Assembly: GCF_000190535.1 (NCBI RefSeq)
Contig: NC_015160.1
Span: 62,001 to 126,000 of the forward strand
Source: Odoribacter splanchnicus DSM 20712
GTDB taxonomy: Bacteria > Bacteroidota > Bacteroidia > Bacteroidales > Marinifilaceae
DNA length: 64,000 bases
Reading direction: 5' to 3'
Program-made: the position numbers and the translations under genes
Shown: one piece after another, positions 33,986-44,459 of the stretch
Layout: every line of letters starts with the position of its first letter
How positions within the stretch are numbered: position 1 is the first letter of the stretch
The notes under the pieces: generated by a model
Databases searched by the model: none
What the model saw: only the letters and a program-made list of their open reading frames with translations
Told to the model about the DNA's origin: nothing

Positions 33986-36900
33986 ATGAAAAAAAATTTA
34001 AGGAACGGTAGTTTCGTACTCACGAAATTACCCCGTATGTTGATTATGATGAAGACGGTGTTGATTCTACTCGTGTGTTCGCTGAATTTACAGGCTGCAG
34101 TCTATTCACAACAAAAAAAATTCGACATTTCGATGAAAAAAGCCTCTTTGGCGGATGTGTTTCAATATTTGAGGCAAGTGAGCGAATATAAGTTTGTATA
34201 TGACAGTGATGCAGTGAAACAATTCCAACCGGTTTCGGTGGATTTGAAAGGGGTGGGCCTCGAAGAAGTTTTGGAAGATTGTTTGAAAGGAAGTCCCTTT
34301 GTTTTCCTGATCGAAGATGATCTGGTGATTATCCGGGAACAGAAAAGTGTACCGCAGAAACAAACTCAGGAAGTGAAAATTGTCGGTAAGGTGACGGATG
34401 AAAAAGGCAGTTTGCTACCGGGAGTAACGGTACAGATTCAGGGTACTTCGCTGGGTACGGTGACCGATACTGACGGAAAATATGTCTTATCTGTGCCTGA
34501 GATGAAGGAATTGACATTGGTATATTCGTTTATCGGTATGGAAAAGAAAGCGGTGAGATGGAAAGGAGAAAAAGAATTGAATATCACCTTGGTTACAGAA
34601 GTGGCCGAGATGGACGAAGTCGTGGTGACCGGTATTTTTACCCGAAAGAAAGAAAGCTTTACCGGTTCGTCGGCTACATTTACCAATAAAGAGCTGAAGA
34701 TGATCGGTAACTCGAATGTACTCGAAAGTCTGAAGACACTCGATCCTTCGTTTGCCATTATCGAAAACAATGACTTCGGTTCGGACCCCAACCATTTGCC
34801 CAATATCGAAATCCGGGGGAAAACCAGTGTAATCGGTTTGACCGAAGAATATAATACCGATCCCAACCAACCGTTATTTATCCTCGACGGTTTCGAGTCG
34901 ACTCTGGCGACGATCAGTGATTTGAGTATGGACCGGGTACAGAGTATTACTGTGCTGAAAGACGCAGCCGCTACCGCTATATATGGATCGAAAGCAGCCA
35001 ATGGAGTCGTGGTCGTAGAAACGAAAGCTCCCGAAGCCGGGCAGCTGAGATTGAATTATACCGGTAACCTGAATTTTACTTTTGCCGATCTGTCGGATTA
35101 TAATTTGATGAATGCCGAGGAAAAATTGCAGTTCGAATTGCTTTCCGGACTTTATCAAAGCTGGGGACCGGACGGGTATTTGGGAAGTGTCGAGCAGGAA
35201 AGAAAATATAATATGCGTTTGCAGGAAGTGCGGAGAGGGGTGGATACCTACTGGATGAACGAGCCCCTGCGTTTTGCTACGACACACAAACACAATTTGT
35301 TTCTGGAAGGTGGCGACGGAGTGATGCGTTATGGTGTCGGGGTGAGTTACGGAAAAACCCAGGGAGTGATGAAGGGATCGGACCGGGATGTATTGAATGG
35401 AAATGTCCGGCTCATTTACCGGAAAGGCCGTGTAGCTTTTACCAATTCTTTGAATGTGGATTATACCAGGGCAGAACGGGAGAGCGTTTCTTTTAAAAGA
35501 TTCGCCCAAACCAATCCGTATTACCGGAAAACGGACGAAAACGGAGAACCTGTAAAAGTGCTGGAGTCTTTTTCTTATTTTGATATAAATACCTTTAGAA
35601 TAATAAACGAAAATGTATACGGACCGTTTTACGATTTGTCTAATACAAATTTCGATCGTACCCATACTTTAGGGATAACCAACAACTTTGAAGCCGATTG
35701 GCGGGTAATAGACGAATTGAGGATCCGGGCGAGGATAGGGGTGAATAAATCCAACGAGCAGGCAGAGAAATTTTCTTCGCCTTTCAATTCGGAATTTGTG
35801 GGTAAGGAAGATAATGAGAAAGGGGCCTATACGGAATCGGAAAAACACGTTTTCGGTTATGACGGTGATTTGAGTGTTACCTACGGAAAATTACTGGCAG
35901 AACGGCATATGGTAAATGCGGTGGCCGGAATGCGTTTTACCCAGTCGACTTCGAATCTGAACGGATATACTATGCGGGGATTTATCGACGATGAATTTTC
36001 CAACCCTTCTTTTGCTCAGGAATATAATCCAGATAAAAAAGTATATCAGGATGTTAAGAAAAGGACGGCCAGCTATTATGTGAATCTCGGTTATGCTTAT
36101 GACAACCGTTATTTGCTGGATGCCAACTGGCGGGCAGACGGGGCTTCCATTTTCGGGGTGAACAAACTTTTTACCAATACCTGGTCGGTGGGACTTGGAT
36201 GGAATATCCACAACGAACATTTTCTGGAAGGGGCCGGTTGGCTGGATATGCTGAAACTGAGGGCTTCGATCGGAAATCCCGGAAACCAGAACTTCGATGC
36301 TTATATTGCGATGAAAATTTATACCTATAATAATCATCACACCAATCCTTGGGGAGTCAGCGCTATCATCAATAATTTCGGAAATCCGGACCTGGAGTGG
36401 CAAAAAACGCTGGACCGGAATATCGGTTTGGATTTAGTGGTGTTTAATAACCGTTTGCGGGTGAATTTCGATTATTTTTCAAAGAAAACCGATCCGTTGT
36501 TGGTTTATACCGGAGTTCCTTCGTCTACGGGAGGTACCTCCGTTCCGGCTAATGTCGGCGGACAGGTGACGAAAGGATATACGGTTGTGCTGAATTATGC
36601 TTTGTTGAAAAAAGAACACTTGCTTTGGCAGGTAAACGCGACCTTGCGGCATCTGACTTCGGAATACCGGAATGTCAGTTCCTGTCTGTCCCGGTTCAAT
36701 GATGAAAATAAGACCAAGAATATGTTGCGGTATTACGATGGCGGAAGTCCTTCGGATTTATGGGCTGTCCGCTCTGCCGGAATAGATGCGGCTACGGGAC
36801 GTGAGATCTTTTTGCATAAAGACGGTACCCAGAGTTTTGCTTATAATGTCGAGGATGAGGTGGTCGTAGGAAATAGTGATCCGAAACTGGAAGGGGTTGT

Positions 36901-37339
36901 CGGCATGTCTTTTTACTATAAAGGTTTTTCGGCTTCTGCCAATTTCCGTTACCGGTTGGGTGGGCAGATCTTTATGGAGACCTTGTACAATAAGGTAGAA
37001 AATATTTCGTTCAGTGATGTCCACTATAATCAGGATAAGCGGGCTTTGTACGATCGTTGGAAAGAACCGGGCGATAATGCTAAATTCCGGGCGATTTCAA
37101 CGACAGCCGATACGCCGATGTCTTCCCGGTTTGTCGCCGACAACAACGTCTTTTCAGGAGAGTCTATATCGGTGGGGTACGAGAGCCAGGGAAAATGGCT
37201 GAAATCGGTCGGCGCTTCATCATTGACGGTAAGAGCTTATATGAACGATATTTTCCGGATTTCAACCGTGAAAAATGAACGGGGTATCGATTATCCCTTT
37301 GCCCGTTCGGTATCCATGTCTTTGGGATTAAGATTTTAA
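33986..37339 (+). CDS. SusC/RagA TonB-dependent receptor with STN domain, locus 1
   Basis: 1117 residues. Signal peptide (about 1-42, MLIMMKTVLILLVCSLNLQAAVYS), STN domain at about 48-118 (FDISMKKASLADVFQYLRQVS), CarboxypepD_reg-like beta domain (KVTDEKGSLLPGVTVQIQGTS), TonB-dependent plug (PNIEIRGKTSVIG, PLFILDGFES, ITVLKDAAATAIYGSKAANG) and a large barrel ending in aromatic LGLRF. The STN domain contacts FecR, so substrate binding would signal to sigma. Substrate cannot be told from sequence; the linked DUF4843 and PKD-like lipoproteins instead of glycoside hydrolases argue against a classic polysaccharide locus and for peptides, metal complexes or similar (inference). Confidence 0.95.
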   Translation: MKKNLRNGSFVLTKLPRMLIMMKTVLILLVCSLNLQAAVYSQQKKFDISMKKASLADVFQYLRQVSEYKFVYDSDAVKQFQPVSVDLKGVGLEEVLEDCLKGSPFVFLIEDDLVIIREQKSVPQKQTQEVKIVGKVTDEKGSLLPGVTVQIQGTSLGTVTDTDGKYVLSVPEMKELTLVYSFIGMEKKAVRWKGEKELNITLVTEVAEMDEVVVTGIFTRKKESFTGSSATFTNKELKMIGNSNVLESLKTLDPSFAIIENNDFGSDPNHLPNIEIRGKTSVIGLTEEYNTDPNQPLFILDGFESTLATISDLSMDRVQSITVLKDAAATAIYGSKAANGVVVVETKAPEAGQLRLNYTGNLNFTFADLSDYNLMNAEEKLQFELLSGLYQSWGPDGYLGSVEQERKYNMRLQEVRRGVDTYWMNEPLRFATTHKHNLFLEGGDGVMRYGVGVSYGKTQGVMKGSDRDVLNGNVRLIYRKGRVAFTNSLNVDYTRAERESVSFKRFAQTNPYYRKTDENGEPVKVLESFSYFDINTFRIINENVYGPFYDLSNTNFDRTHTLGITNNFEADWRVIDELRIRARIGVNKSNEQAEKFSSPFNSEFVGKEDNEKGAYTESEKHVFGYDGDLSVTYGKLLAERHMVNAVAGMRFTQSTSNLNGYTMRGFIDDEFSNPSFAQEYNPDKKVYQDVKKRTASYYVNLGYAYDNRYLLDANWRADGASIFGVNKLFTNTWSVGLGWNIHNEHFLEGAGWLDMLKLRASIGNPGNQNFDAYIAMKIYTYNNHHTNPWGVSAIINNFGNPDLEWQKTLDRNIGLDLVVFNNRLRVNFDYFSKKTDPLLVYTGVPSSTGGTSVPANVGGQVTKGYTVVLNYALLKKEHLLWQVNATLRHLTSEYRNVSSCLSRFNDENKTKNMLRYYDGGSPSDLWAVRSAGIDAATGREIFLHKDGTQSFAYNVEDEVVVGNSDPKLEGVVGMSFYYKGFSASANFRYRLGGQIFMETLYNKVENISFSDVHYNQDKRALYDRWKEPGDNAKFRAISTTADTPMSSRFVADNNVFSGESISVGYESQGKWLKSVGASSLTVRAYMNDIFRISTVKNERGIDYPFARSVSMSLGLRF

Positions 37340-37349
37340 ATTAAAACGA

Positions 37350-38810
37350 ATGAAAATGAAAAAGTTGAATTTCATCATCAAATACGGTCTGGCTTTACTT
37401 CTGCTATCCTTCTATTCCTGTGAGTCATGGCTGAATGTGACGCCTTCGGATCGTTTGTCGGAGGAGATGCTTTTCAATGACCGGGAGGGATTTGTGAAGG
37501 CATTGAACGGGGTGTATATTGAATTGAATACGAATGAATTGTATGGCCGAAACCTGACTGCCGGTGCTTTGGATGTGATGGGACAGTATTACAGTGTTGC
37601 TTCTTCGTCGCATGCTTTCTATAACTATGGAGGTTTGGTTTATACCGGAAACGATGAGAAGGCCCTGTTCGATAACATGTGGCAGAAATGCTATGCGGTG
37701 ATTGCCTGTTGCAATACGATTATCGAAAAATGTGATGAAAATAAAGCCGGACTTTCGCCTGTCTGGAAGGGGTCGATCAAAGGGGAGGCTTTGGCTTTAA
37801 GGGCTATGCTTCATTTTGATATGTTGCGTCTGTTCGGTCCCCTGACCTCCGAATTGGATAAAGAAAGTATTCCTTATCAGACGAATTCGGATCAGACGGT
37901 TACTCCTTTACTGTCCGGATCGGAAGTCGTCGGACTGATTCTCGACGATCTGAAAAATGCTGTCGGTTTGCTGAAAGATACGGATCCTTATTTTGTGGAA
38001 GAGGAATTTTCCGATACAGATTTGAATTACAGGCGTTTCCGGATGAATTATTTTGCAGCAAAGGGCCTGATGGCCCGGGTTCAGCTTTGGGGAGGAGATA
38101 AGGAAAAAGCTGCGGCTACGGCCAAAGAAGTGATTGCCGAAGGACAGGCTGAAGGAGCGGAATTTTTCCCTTTTGTAACGAATAGCGAAGCTACTTCATC
38201 GAATCCCGACCGGGTATTCTATTCCGAAGTATTGTTCGGAACCTATCATTCTTCCCGGGAAAAATTACATGAGGATTTGTTTGCTCCGACACTCGAGTCG
38301 ACCAGTATTCTCACCTTAGCCGGCACTGCCCGGAGAGATGATTTATACGATAATGAGAATGATTACCGTTATTCGGTTTGGTCTACTTATAATAAAAACG
38401 GAACTTCGGTACTCTATCATCGCAAATTCGAAAAGCAGGATAATGTGACAGCCAGCCGGCAATATATGATCCCCCTGATCCGGATGAGCGAAATGTATCT
38501 GATTGCGGTTGAATGTTGTAAGCTGGGCGAAGCTTCCGTTTACCTGAACACTTTCCGTAATGCCAGAAACTGTAACAGCCTTGCCCTGACGGAAGACAAC
38601 CGGATCAATATTCTGGCGAATGAATATAAAAAAGAAATGTTGGGTGAGGGGCAACTGTTCTTTTTCTATAAACGCCAGGAAATGGTAAATATCCCCGATG
38701 GAAATCAGGCTACAGGAACGAAGAACGTAGAACTGACCAAGTATGTCGTTCCGCTTCCGGAAAGCGAAACCGATCAACGAATCAGTAGTACAGATATTTC
38801 AAATGAATGA
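37350..38810 (+). CDS. SusD/RagB outer-membrane lipoprotein, locus 1
   Basis: 486 residues, lipoprotein signal MKMKKLNFIIKYGLALLLLSFYSC, mature N-terminus ESWLNVTPSDRLSEEMLF, the standard SusD opening. TPR-like helices with GEALALRAMLHFDMLRLFG (about 145-165) and a C-terminal RQYMIPLIRMSEMYLIAVEC, both diagnostic. SusD caps the SusC barrel and helps capture substrate. It follows SusC by 10 bases and overlaps the DUF4843 gene by four bases (ATGA), so the operon is tightly coupled. The first methionine could also be codon 3. Confidence 0.94.
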   Translation: MKMKKLNFIIKYGLALLLLSFYSCESWLNVTPSDRLSEEMLFNDREGFVKALNGVYIELNTNELYGRNLTAGALDVMGQYYSVASSSHAFYNYGGLVYTGNDEKALFDNMWQKCYAVIACCNTIIEKCDENKAGLSPVWKGSIKGEALALRAMLHFDMLRLFGPLTSELDKESIPYQTNSDQTVTPLLSGSEVVGLILDDLKNAVGLLKDTDPYFVEEEFSDTDLNYRRFRMNYFAAKGLMARVQLWGGDKEKAAATAKEVIAEGQAEGAEFFPFVTNSEATSSNPDRVFYSEVLFGTYHSSREKLHEDLFAPTLESTSILTLAGTARRDDLYDNENDYRYSVWSTYNKNGTSVLYHRKFEKQDNVTASRQYMIPLIRMSEMYLIAVECCKLGEASVYLNTFRNARNCNSLALTEDNRINILANEYKKEMLGEGQLFFFYKRQEMVNIPDGNQATGTKNVELTKYVVPLPESETDQRISSTDISNE

Positions 38811-39685
38811 TTATGAAAAGAATTTTATATTATATATGGATTTTACCTTTGATGTTGTCGGGTTGTGAAAAGGACCTGATGGATTATGAAGGATTGGAAG
38901 GAGTTTATTTTGCCGTACAATGGGGAGATTCCTGGGGCAGTGAAAAAACTTGGCCTTACCAACCTTATACGAATGTCAATTTTATCAGTTTGCCGGGAGA
39001 TACCGCAACGCTGTCGGTGAAGGTGATGGCTACCGGGCCGGTGAAAACGTATGACCGGATTTTTCTGGTGGAAGTCAATCCCGATAGTACCGATCTGACG
39101 GAAAATGTGGATTATCTGCCCTTGACCCGTGAAGGTGTGATCAAGGCCGGTGAGTCAGCCGCTGAGGTGGAAGTCCGCCTGATACGTACCGATATCTTGC
39201 AGGAAAAAGAACAGAGATTGGGCTTGAGATTGGTGGCTAACGAATATTTTTCTCTGGCTTTCCCGGAATGGGATGCCTTGATCGGTTCACACCGGACCGG
39301 GCCGGTGTATGAGCATTTCGATGCTTCATTACATACCTTGCGTATTGCTGATTTTATGGTAGAGCCTAAAGTTTGGGTCGGTACTGCCGTTTCTCCCTAT
39401 AATGGAGGGTATGAATCCGGAAATTGGGGCGCTTTCAGCCGGAAAAAACTGGAATTGATTTGTGAGCGTTTTAATTTGACGTATAATGATTTTATGAGTA
39501 ATGAAACTATGCCGAGTGCATTGCAAATGCTGATATATAAATCTATGTCCACCTATCTGATCCAATGCTACAATGACAAAAAACCGGTTTTGGAAGAGGA
39601 TGGGCGTTTGATGTGGTTCAGCGGTTGTCCCTGGTTATCGAAAGTAGGTGTACCCTGGGTACCGGAAGAAGGTTATTACGATTAA
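38807..39685 (+). CDS. DUF4843 lipoprotein, locus 1
   Basis: 292 residues (start at 38807 or 38813). Lipobox LSGC in MLSGCEKDLMDYEGLEGVYF; the acidic opening and the segment LPGDTATLSVKVMATGPVKTYDRIF followed by VNPDSTDLTENVDYLPL match DUF4843. These are accessory surface lipoproteins found next to SusCD pairs, probably substrate-binding. The C-terminal part (MWFSGCPWLSKVGVPWVPEEGYYD) is aromatic-rich. It overlaps susD and is 12 bases upstream of the PKD-like gene. Confidence 0.88.
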   Translation: MIMKRILYYIWILPLMLSGCEKDLMDYEGLEGVYFAVQWGDSWGSEKTWPYQPYTNVNFISLPGDTATLSVKVMATGPVKTYDRIFLVEVNPDSTDLTENVDYLPLTREGVIKAGESAAEVEVRLIRTDILQEKEQRLGLRLVANEYFSLAFPEWDALIGSHRTGPVYEHFDASLHTLRIADFMVEPKVWVGTAVSPYNGGYESGNWGAFSRKKLELICERFNLTYNDFMSNETMPSALQMLIYKSMSTYLIQCYNDKKPVLEEDGRLMWFSGCPWLSKVGVPWVPEEGYYD

Positions 39686-39697
39686 ACAGAAATAATT

Positions 39698-41236
39698 ATG
39701 AAAAGATTAGTATATATTATTGTATTCGCATTAGGGTTGACGGCATGCTATGATGACAAAGGCTCGTACGATTATCACGACATTTGTGAGGTGAACATAG
39801 AGGGGGTGGAGTCGGTTTATGAAACGGTTTACCGGGAAAGTGTGCTGGAAATCGATCCTACGGTGACGGTAACGGAAGGAAATATCGGGGATACCACCCG
39901 TTTTGCTTATGAATGGAGGGCTAACGTGGCTTATAATTCGACAGAGTTGATCGGTACGGAACGGATATTGAACTATCGGGTTGAATTAGCACCGCGTAAT
40001 GATTATGTATTGTATTTCAGGGTGACTGACCGGCAAACCGGTGTCGTGACGGTGGCTACTTCTACATTGAAAGTAGGAACCGCTTATTCGAAAGGTATCT
40101 TGCTGATCGGTGAAAATGCTCAGGGAGAGGCAGATGTGCAGATGTTGTCGATGGTGAAAGATACGGTTTTATACAAAGAATTATTGAAAAACAGCGGGCT
40201 GCCGGTCCTGAAAAATCCGGTGGATATTATCCATACAGGAGCGGCAGGAAACAGTAACTATATCAAGTTATGGGTATTGACCGGGTCCCAGGCTTATTCC
40301 ATGGATCGTAAAACTTTTGCCGGTTCGGAAAGTGATGTGTTCGGTAAATTATTGTTTATGGATCGGACGTTTGACACGGAATTCGTACCGGTAGATATTA
40401 TTCCGCGGGTGAAAGATAAGGCTGGTAAGAACGGCGGGTCTAGCTACTATCGCACAGTCGTATGTAATAACGGATATATTTTCAATGCCAGTACGTTATT
40501 GATGGGAGGGGATTATTATAATAATCCGGTGAATTGTCTGACTTCGGATCAGAATACCTACTATAAAGCTTTTCCTTATCTGTTCTATACATTGAATAGC
40601 TATTCGGGTGGTTTTTTATGGTTTGATGTGGAGAATCGACGTTTTCTGACAGTGAAGAACAGTATCGCTGTTTCCGATTTGCTGGAAGATCAGGCAGGAG
40701 ATCCGTTCCCCTGGAACCAGGGAACGACGGGACGGACTCTGGTTTATGGGGAAAATACCCTGGATGTCGGGAGCTCTAACGGTAATTCGTTCGCTATCCT
40801 GAAAGATCCGGCCGGGGCCTATTATCTCTATAAATTCCGGGCAGTCGGTTCCGGACCGACGAAATTGAATTGTTATACGATCGGTGCGGGGGCTGTAGAT
40901 TTCGATAAGGCCGATTTTTATGCCTTTTCTTCCCGGAGAACAGTGGTGTATTATGCCGTAGGTGCAACTTTGCATGCTTACGATTACAATAAAGGCAATG
41001 AACGGCATTACACTTTCGATATGGGTGATCCGATTACGATGCTGTATTGTGATACTGCGATCGAACCGAATGCGAATCCGCTGTATGTGGCGACTTACAA
41101 TGCGACAACCGGAGGAAAACTGCAAAAATATATCCAGGGAGTGAATCCGGATAAGGTAGAACTCGAGGCGGACGAAAAATCATGTTGGGAAGGGCTTATG
41201 AAAATCAAAAAAATGAGCTGGAGGGCTGTTGAATAA
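39698..41236 (+). CDS. PKD-like family lipoprotein, locus 1
   Basis: 512 residues. Signal with TAC lipobox (MKRLVYIIVFALGLTAC) and the family start YDDKGSYDYHDI. An N-terminal Ig/PKD-like domain (PTVTVTEGNIGDTTRFAYEWRANV) leads into a six- to seven-bladed propeller-like body (LLIGENAQGEADVQMLSMVKD, YFLFYTLN-type blades, GDPITMLYCD). This is the PKD-like lipoprotein repeatedly found after DUF4843 in such loci. Probably surface exposed and involved in substrate handling; the exact ligand is unknown. It is 15 bases upstream of the TlpA-like gene. Confidence 0.86.
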   Translation: MKRLVYIIVFALGLTACYDDKGSYDYHDICEVNIEGVESVYETVYRESVLEIDPTVTVTEGNIGDTTRFAYEWRANVAYNSTELIGTERILNYRVELAPRNDYVLYFRVTDRQTGVVTVATSTLKVGTAYSKGILLIGENAQGEADVQMLSMVKDTVLYKELLKNSGLPVLKNPVDIIHTGAAGNSNYIKLWVLTGSQAYSMDRKTFAGSESDVFGKLLFMDRTFDTEFVPVDIIPRVKDKAGKNGGSSYYRTVVCNNGYIFNASTLLMGGDYYNNPVNCLTSDQNTYYKAFPYLFYTLNSYSGGFLWFDVENRRFLTVKNSIAVSDLLEDQAGDPFPWNQGTTGRTLVYGENTLDVGSSNGNSFAILKDPAGAYYLYKFRAVGSGPTKLNCYTIGAGAVDFDKADFYAFSSRRTVVYYAVGATLHAYDYNKGNERHYTFDMGDPITMLYCDTAIEPNANPLYVATYNATTGGKLQKYIQGVNPDKVELEADEKSCWEGLMKIKKMSWRAVE

Positions 41237-41251
41237 TTTAATATTTATCCT

Positions 41252-42604
41252 ATGAAAATCATAAAATTACTTATACTGTTACTGGTTTCTTGTTCTTTAT
41301 CGGCAAAGGCCGGAGTAGTGAAGATATCCGGTTCGCTGAAACAATTCGGATTGGACCGGGTATCGATGAATAGTGATGGGATCGCAGCAGAAGTCTATCA
41401 TGATAGGACGATAGAAATTATACTCGATTCCAACGGCCGTTTCGATTTAAAATTGAAATTAAAACAACCGGCCTATTATAAAGTGGGACATAATACCTTG
41501 TATTTGACTCCGGGCGATGATCTGGAGATTATTTTCAACCGGAATACTACGAAAACCACTTTTAACGGTAAAGGAATAGAAGCCAATAACTATTTGCGCA
41601 ACAGTGCGAAACTGAGCGGTTGTGAGATCGCTAAAATAGGACGGGAGCTAAATGAATTCGGCCTTCCTAAAGAAAAAGTGAGTTTCGAGGTTTACCGCTA
41701 TAAGGTGGACAGTATTGTAGATGCCAGCCTGGACGCCTTAGCCCATTTGACCGCAGTGACTCCGGAATTTCGGGAATTGGAACAAATCCGGCTGGAAGCC
41801 TGTCGGCTGGCGACTTATCTGGATTATTTCTCTGTGGGGCAATTGAGTAACTACGATGATGCTCCTGAGGTAAAACTCGAAAAGAAACAGGCCTTTTATC
41901 GGGAAGTAGCGACACTGGCCGAACCTTTGTTAAAGAAGATCGGTGCTTCCGATCGCTATCTTGAAATCTCCGATGTACGGAATATATTACGGGAATGCCA
42001 TGAGACCCAGGTGTTTCAGTTTGCTCTTTCTCCGGCTTTTAGGGAATGGATGACGGTTTTAAAAAATGCAGAATTGTTGGATCAGGGCTTGATGCTTAAG
42101 GATTATCGGATGTATACCGATTTTTCCCGTCAGATCCGGAATAAAGAGTTACGTAATTCTTTTCAGGCAAAATTGCAAGAACGGGCAAAATTGATGGAAG
42201 GCCGGCCGGCTCCGGATATTCCTTTTAAGGATATCGACGGGAAAGAAATGCGGCTGAGCGATTTTAAGGGAAAGGTGTTGTATGTCGACTTTTGGGCTAC
42301 CTGGTGTCTGCCTTGTTTGTTCCAATTACCCGAGTTCGAGAAACTGAGTGAAAAGTATCCGGATATCCGGTTTATCGGTATTTCGATCGACCAGAATGAA
42401 AAGCTTTGGGTCAAGAGATTGAAAAAAGACGGTATGCCGGCTCATATTCAGGAAGTTTTGGCCGATCCTTATGTGGTAGGCGATGCCTGGGACATTACTT
42501 CCATTCCCCGTTTTTTGTTGATCGATGAAAATTTCAGGATCATCAATGCTTTTGCTCCCCGTCCATCGGATAGGGAAAAAATAGAACCTTTACTGGCAAG
42601 ATAA
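41252..42604 (+). CDS. TlpA-like disulfide reductase, locus 1
   Basis: 450 residues with a signal peptide (MKIIKLLILLLVSCSLSAKA). N-terminal beta-rich DUF4369-like domain (VKISGSLKQFGLDRVSM), a helical middle region and a C-terminal AhpC/TlpA thioredoxin domain (about 310-450) with the redox motif FWATWCLPCLFQLPEFEKL and the cis-proline segment ITSIPRFLLIDENF. Predicted periplasmic thiol-disulfide enzyme acting on an operon-related client or imported substrate. The last gene of the locus; followed by a terminator and then ettA. Confidence 0.9.
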   Translation: MKIIKLLILLLVSCSLSAKAGVVKISGSLKQFGLDRVSMNSDGIAAEVYHDRTIEIILDSNGRFDLKLKLKQPAYYKVGHNTLYLTPGDDLEIIFNRNTTKTTFNGKGIEANNYLRNSAKLSGCEIAKIGRELNEFGLPKEKVSFEVYRYKVDSIVDASLDALAHLTAVTPEFRELEQIRLEACRLATYLDYFSVGQLSNYDDAPEVKLEKKQAFYREVATLAEPLLKKIGASDRYLEISDVRNILRECHETQVFQFALSPAFREWMTVLKNAELLDQGLMLKDYRMYTDFSRQIRNKELRNSFQAKLQERAKLMEGRPAPDIPFKDIDGKEMRLSDFKGKVLYVDFWATWCLPCLFQLPEFEKLSEKYPDIRFIGISIDQNEKLWVKRLKKDGMPAHIQEVLADPYVVGDAWDITSIPRFLLIDENFRIINAFAPRPSDREKIEPLLAR

Positions 42605-42631
42605 ACCAGAGGGACGGGGGTGTCGGACTAT

Positions 42632-42669
42632 ATAGGTTTATAATTTCTTTACAGACTTTATAAACCTAT
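42632..42669 (+). terminator. Terminator after uptake locus 1
   Basis: Perfect 12-bp arms at 42632-42643 and 42658-42669, loop of 14. The following bases are only moderately T-rich. Confidence 0.6.
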
Positions 42670-42689
42670 TTAATTCGCCGTTTTAATTG

Positions 42690-42697
42690 TATCTTTG
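42690..42697 (+). promoter_or_regulatory. -7 box of ettA
   Basis: TATCTTTG, exact TAnnTTTG, 49 bases before the ettA ATG. Confidence 0.6.
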
Positions 42698-42745
42698 TAC
42701 CCGATGCCGGAGATTGGGCAGAAAACAATTAAGATTACATGAATT

Positions 42746-44434
42746 ATGGCGGATGATAAAAAAATTATTTTTTCAATGGTGGGGGTCAGCAAGACATTTC
42801 CTCCTCAAAAACAAGTGTTGAAGAATATATATTTATCTTTTTTCTATGGAGCGAAAATCGGTATTATCGGTTTGAACGGTTCGGGAAAATCTACTTTGTT
42901 GAAAATTATTGCCGGTATCGAGAAAGATTATCAGGGTGAAGTGGTTTTTTCTCCGGGATATTCCGTAGGGTATCTGGAGCAAGATCCGAAGCTGGAATCC
43001 GGCAAAACTGTTAAGGAGATTGTGCAGGAGGGGGTACAGGATATTGTGGACGCTTTGAAGGAATTTGAGGAGGTCAATCAAAAGTTCGGAGATCCGGAAG
43101 TGTTGGAAAATCCGGATAAATTGAATGCTCTTATCAATCGTCAGGCAGAATTGCAGGATAAGATAGACGCTACGGATGCCTGGAATCTGGACAGTCGTTT
43201 GGAGCGGGCCATGGATGCGCTGAGGTGTCCCCCCGAGGATCAGGTGGTGGATACGCTTTCCGGTGGAGAGCGGCGCCGGGTTGCCTTGTGCCGCTTGCTG
43301 CTTCAACAACCGGACGTATTGCTGTTGGATGAACCGACCAACCATTTGGATGCCGAATCGATCGATTGGTTGGAACAACATTTGCAACAGTATGCCGGAA
43401 CGGTAATCTGTATTACTCACGACCGTTATTTCCTGGATCATGTGGCCGGCTGGATACTGGAACTTGACCGGGGAGAAGGAATTCCATGGAAGGGTAACTA
43501 TTCGTCCTGGTTGGAACAAAAGACCCAACGAATGGCGCTGGAAGAAAAACAGGCCAGTAAGCGCCGCAAGACACTGGAACATGAATTGGAATGGATCAAT
43601 ATGGCCCCAAAGGCCCGACAGGCTAAGGGGAAAGCCCGGTTGAAATCCTATGAGACATTATTGAATGAAGATCAGAAAGAACGGGAAACCAAGTTGGAAA
43701 TTTTTATTCCGAACGGTCCCCGCTTAGGAAATAAAGTGATAGAAGCACAACATGTGGCGAAAGCTTTCGGCTCCAAGTTGCTGTTCGATGATCTGAATTT
43801 CACCCTTCCTCCCAATGGTATCGTTGGAGTTATCGGTCCCAATGGGGCTGGAAAAACAACTCTCTTTAAAATGATACTGGGGATGGAAAGTATCGATAAA
43901 GGAACATTTGAAGTGGGGCAAACCGTGCGGATAGGATACGCTGATCAGACGCACAAGGATATAGACCCGAAAAAGACGGTTTATCAGGTGATCTCAGGCG
44001 GTCAGGAATCGATACGGGTCGGAGGAAGAGAGATTAATGCACGTGCTTATCTTTCCCGGTTTAATTTTTCCGGAGCCGATCAGGAAAAGCAATGCGGAGT
44101 GTTGTCCGGAGGGGAGAGAAACCGCCTTCATCTGGCCCTTACCCTGAAAGCCGATGCCAATGTGTTGTTGCTCGACGAGCCGACTAACGATATAGATGTG
44201 AATACCCTCCGGGCTCTCGAGGAAGGCTTGGAAAACTTTGCCGGTTGTGCTGTTGTCGTCTCACACGACCGTTGGTTTCTGGATCGTATCTGTACCCATA
44301 TCCTTTCTTTCGAGGGAGATTCTAATGTGGTCTTTTACGAAGGATCGTATTCTGAATACGAGGAACACAAACGTGCACAGCTTGGCGATATCCAGCCCAA
44401 GCGGGTGCGTTACCGTAAATTGATCGCCGATTGA
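42746..44434 (+). CDS. ettA: EttA energy-dependent translational throttle, ABC-F ATPase
   Basis: 562 residues. Two ABC cassettes: Walker A GLNGSGKST and GPNGAGKTT, signatures LSGGERRRVALCRLLL and LSGGERNRLHLALTL, Walker B LLLDEPTN twice. The short inter-domain linker with MAPKARQAKGKARLKSYETL (residues about 290-310) is the P-site-tRNA interaction motif of EttA rather than of antibiotic-resistance ABC-F proteins. It binds the ribosomal E site and gates the first elongation steps in response to the ATP/ADP ratio. Full length and core; it separates the two uptake loci. A terminator starts 25 bases after the stop. Confidence 0.96.
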   Translation: MADDKKIIFSMVGVSKTFPPQKQVLKNIYLSFFYGAKIGIIGLNGSGKSTLLKIIAGIEKDYQGEVVFSPGYSVGYLEQDPKLESGKTVKEIVQEGVQDIVDALKEFEEVNQKFGDPEVLENPDKLNALINRQAELQDKIDATDAWNLDSRLERAMDALRCPPEDQVVDTLSGGERRRVALCRLLLQQPDVLLLDEPTNHLDAESIDWLEQHLQQYAGTVICITHDRYFLDHVAGWILELDRGEGIPWKGNYSSWLEQKTQRMALEEKQASKRRKTLEHELEWINMAPKARQAKGKARLKSYETLLNEDQKERETKLEIFIPNGPRLGNKVIEAQHVAKAFGSKLLFDDLNFTLPPNGIVGVIGPNGAGKTTLFKMILGMESIDKGTFEVGQTVRIGYADQTHKDIDPKKTVYQVISGGQESIRVGGREINARAYLSRFNFSGADQEKQCGVLSGGERNRLHLALTLKADANVLLLDEPTNDIDVNTLRALEEGLENFAGCAVVVSHDRWFLDRICTHILSFEGDSNVVFYEGSYSEYEEHKRAQLGDIQPKRVRYRKLIAD

Positions 44435-44459
44435 CAGATTGCGGGAAGCCTTTTGTCAT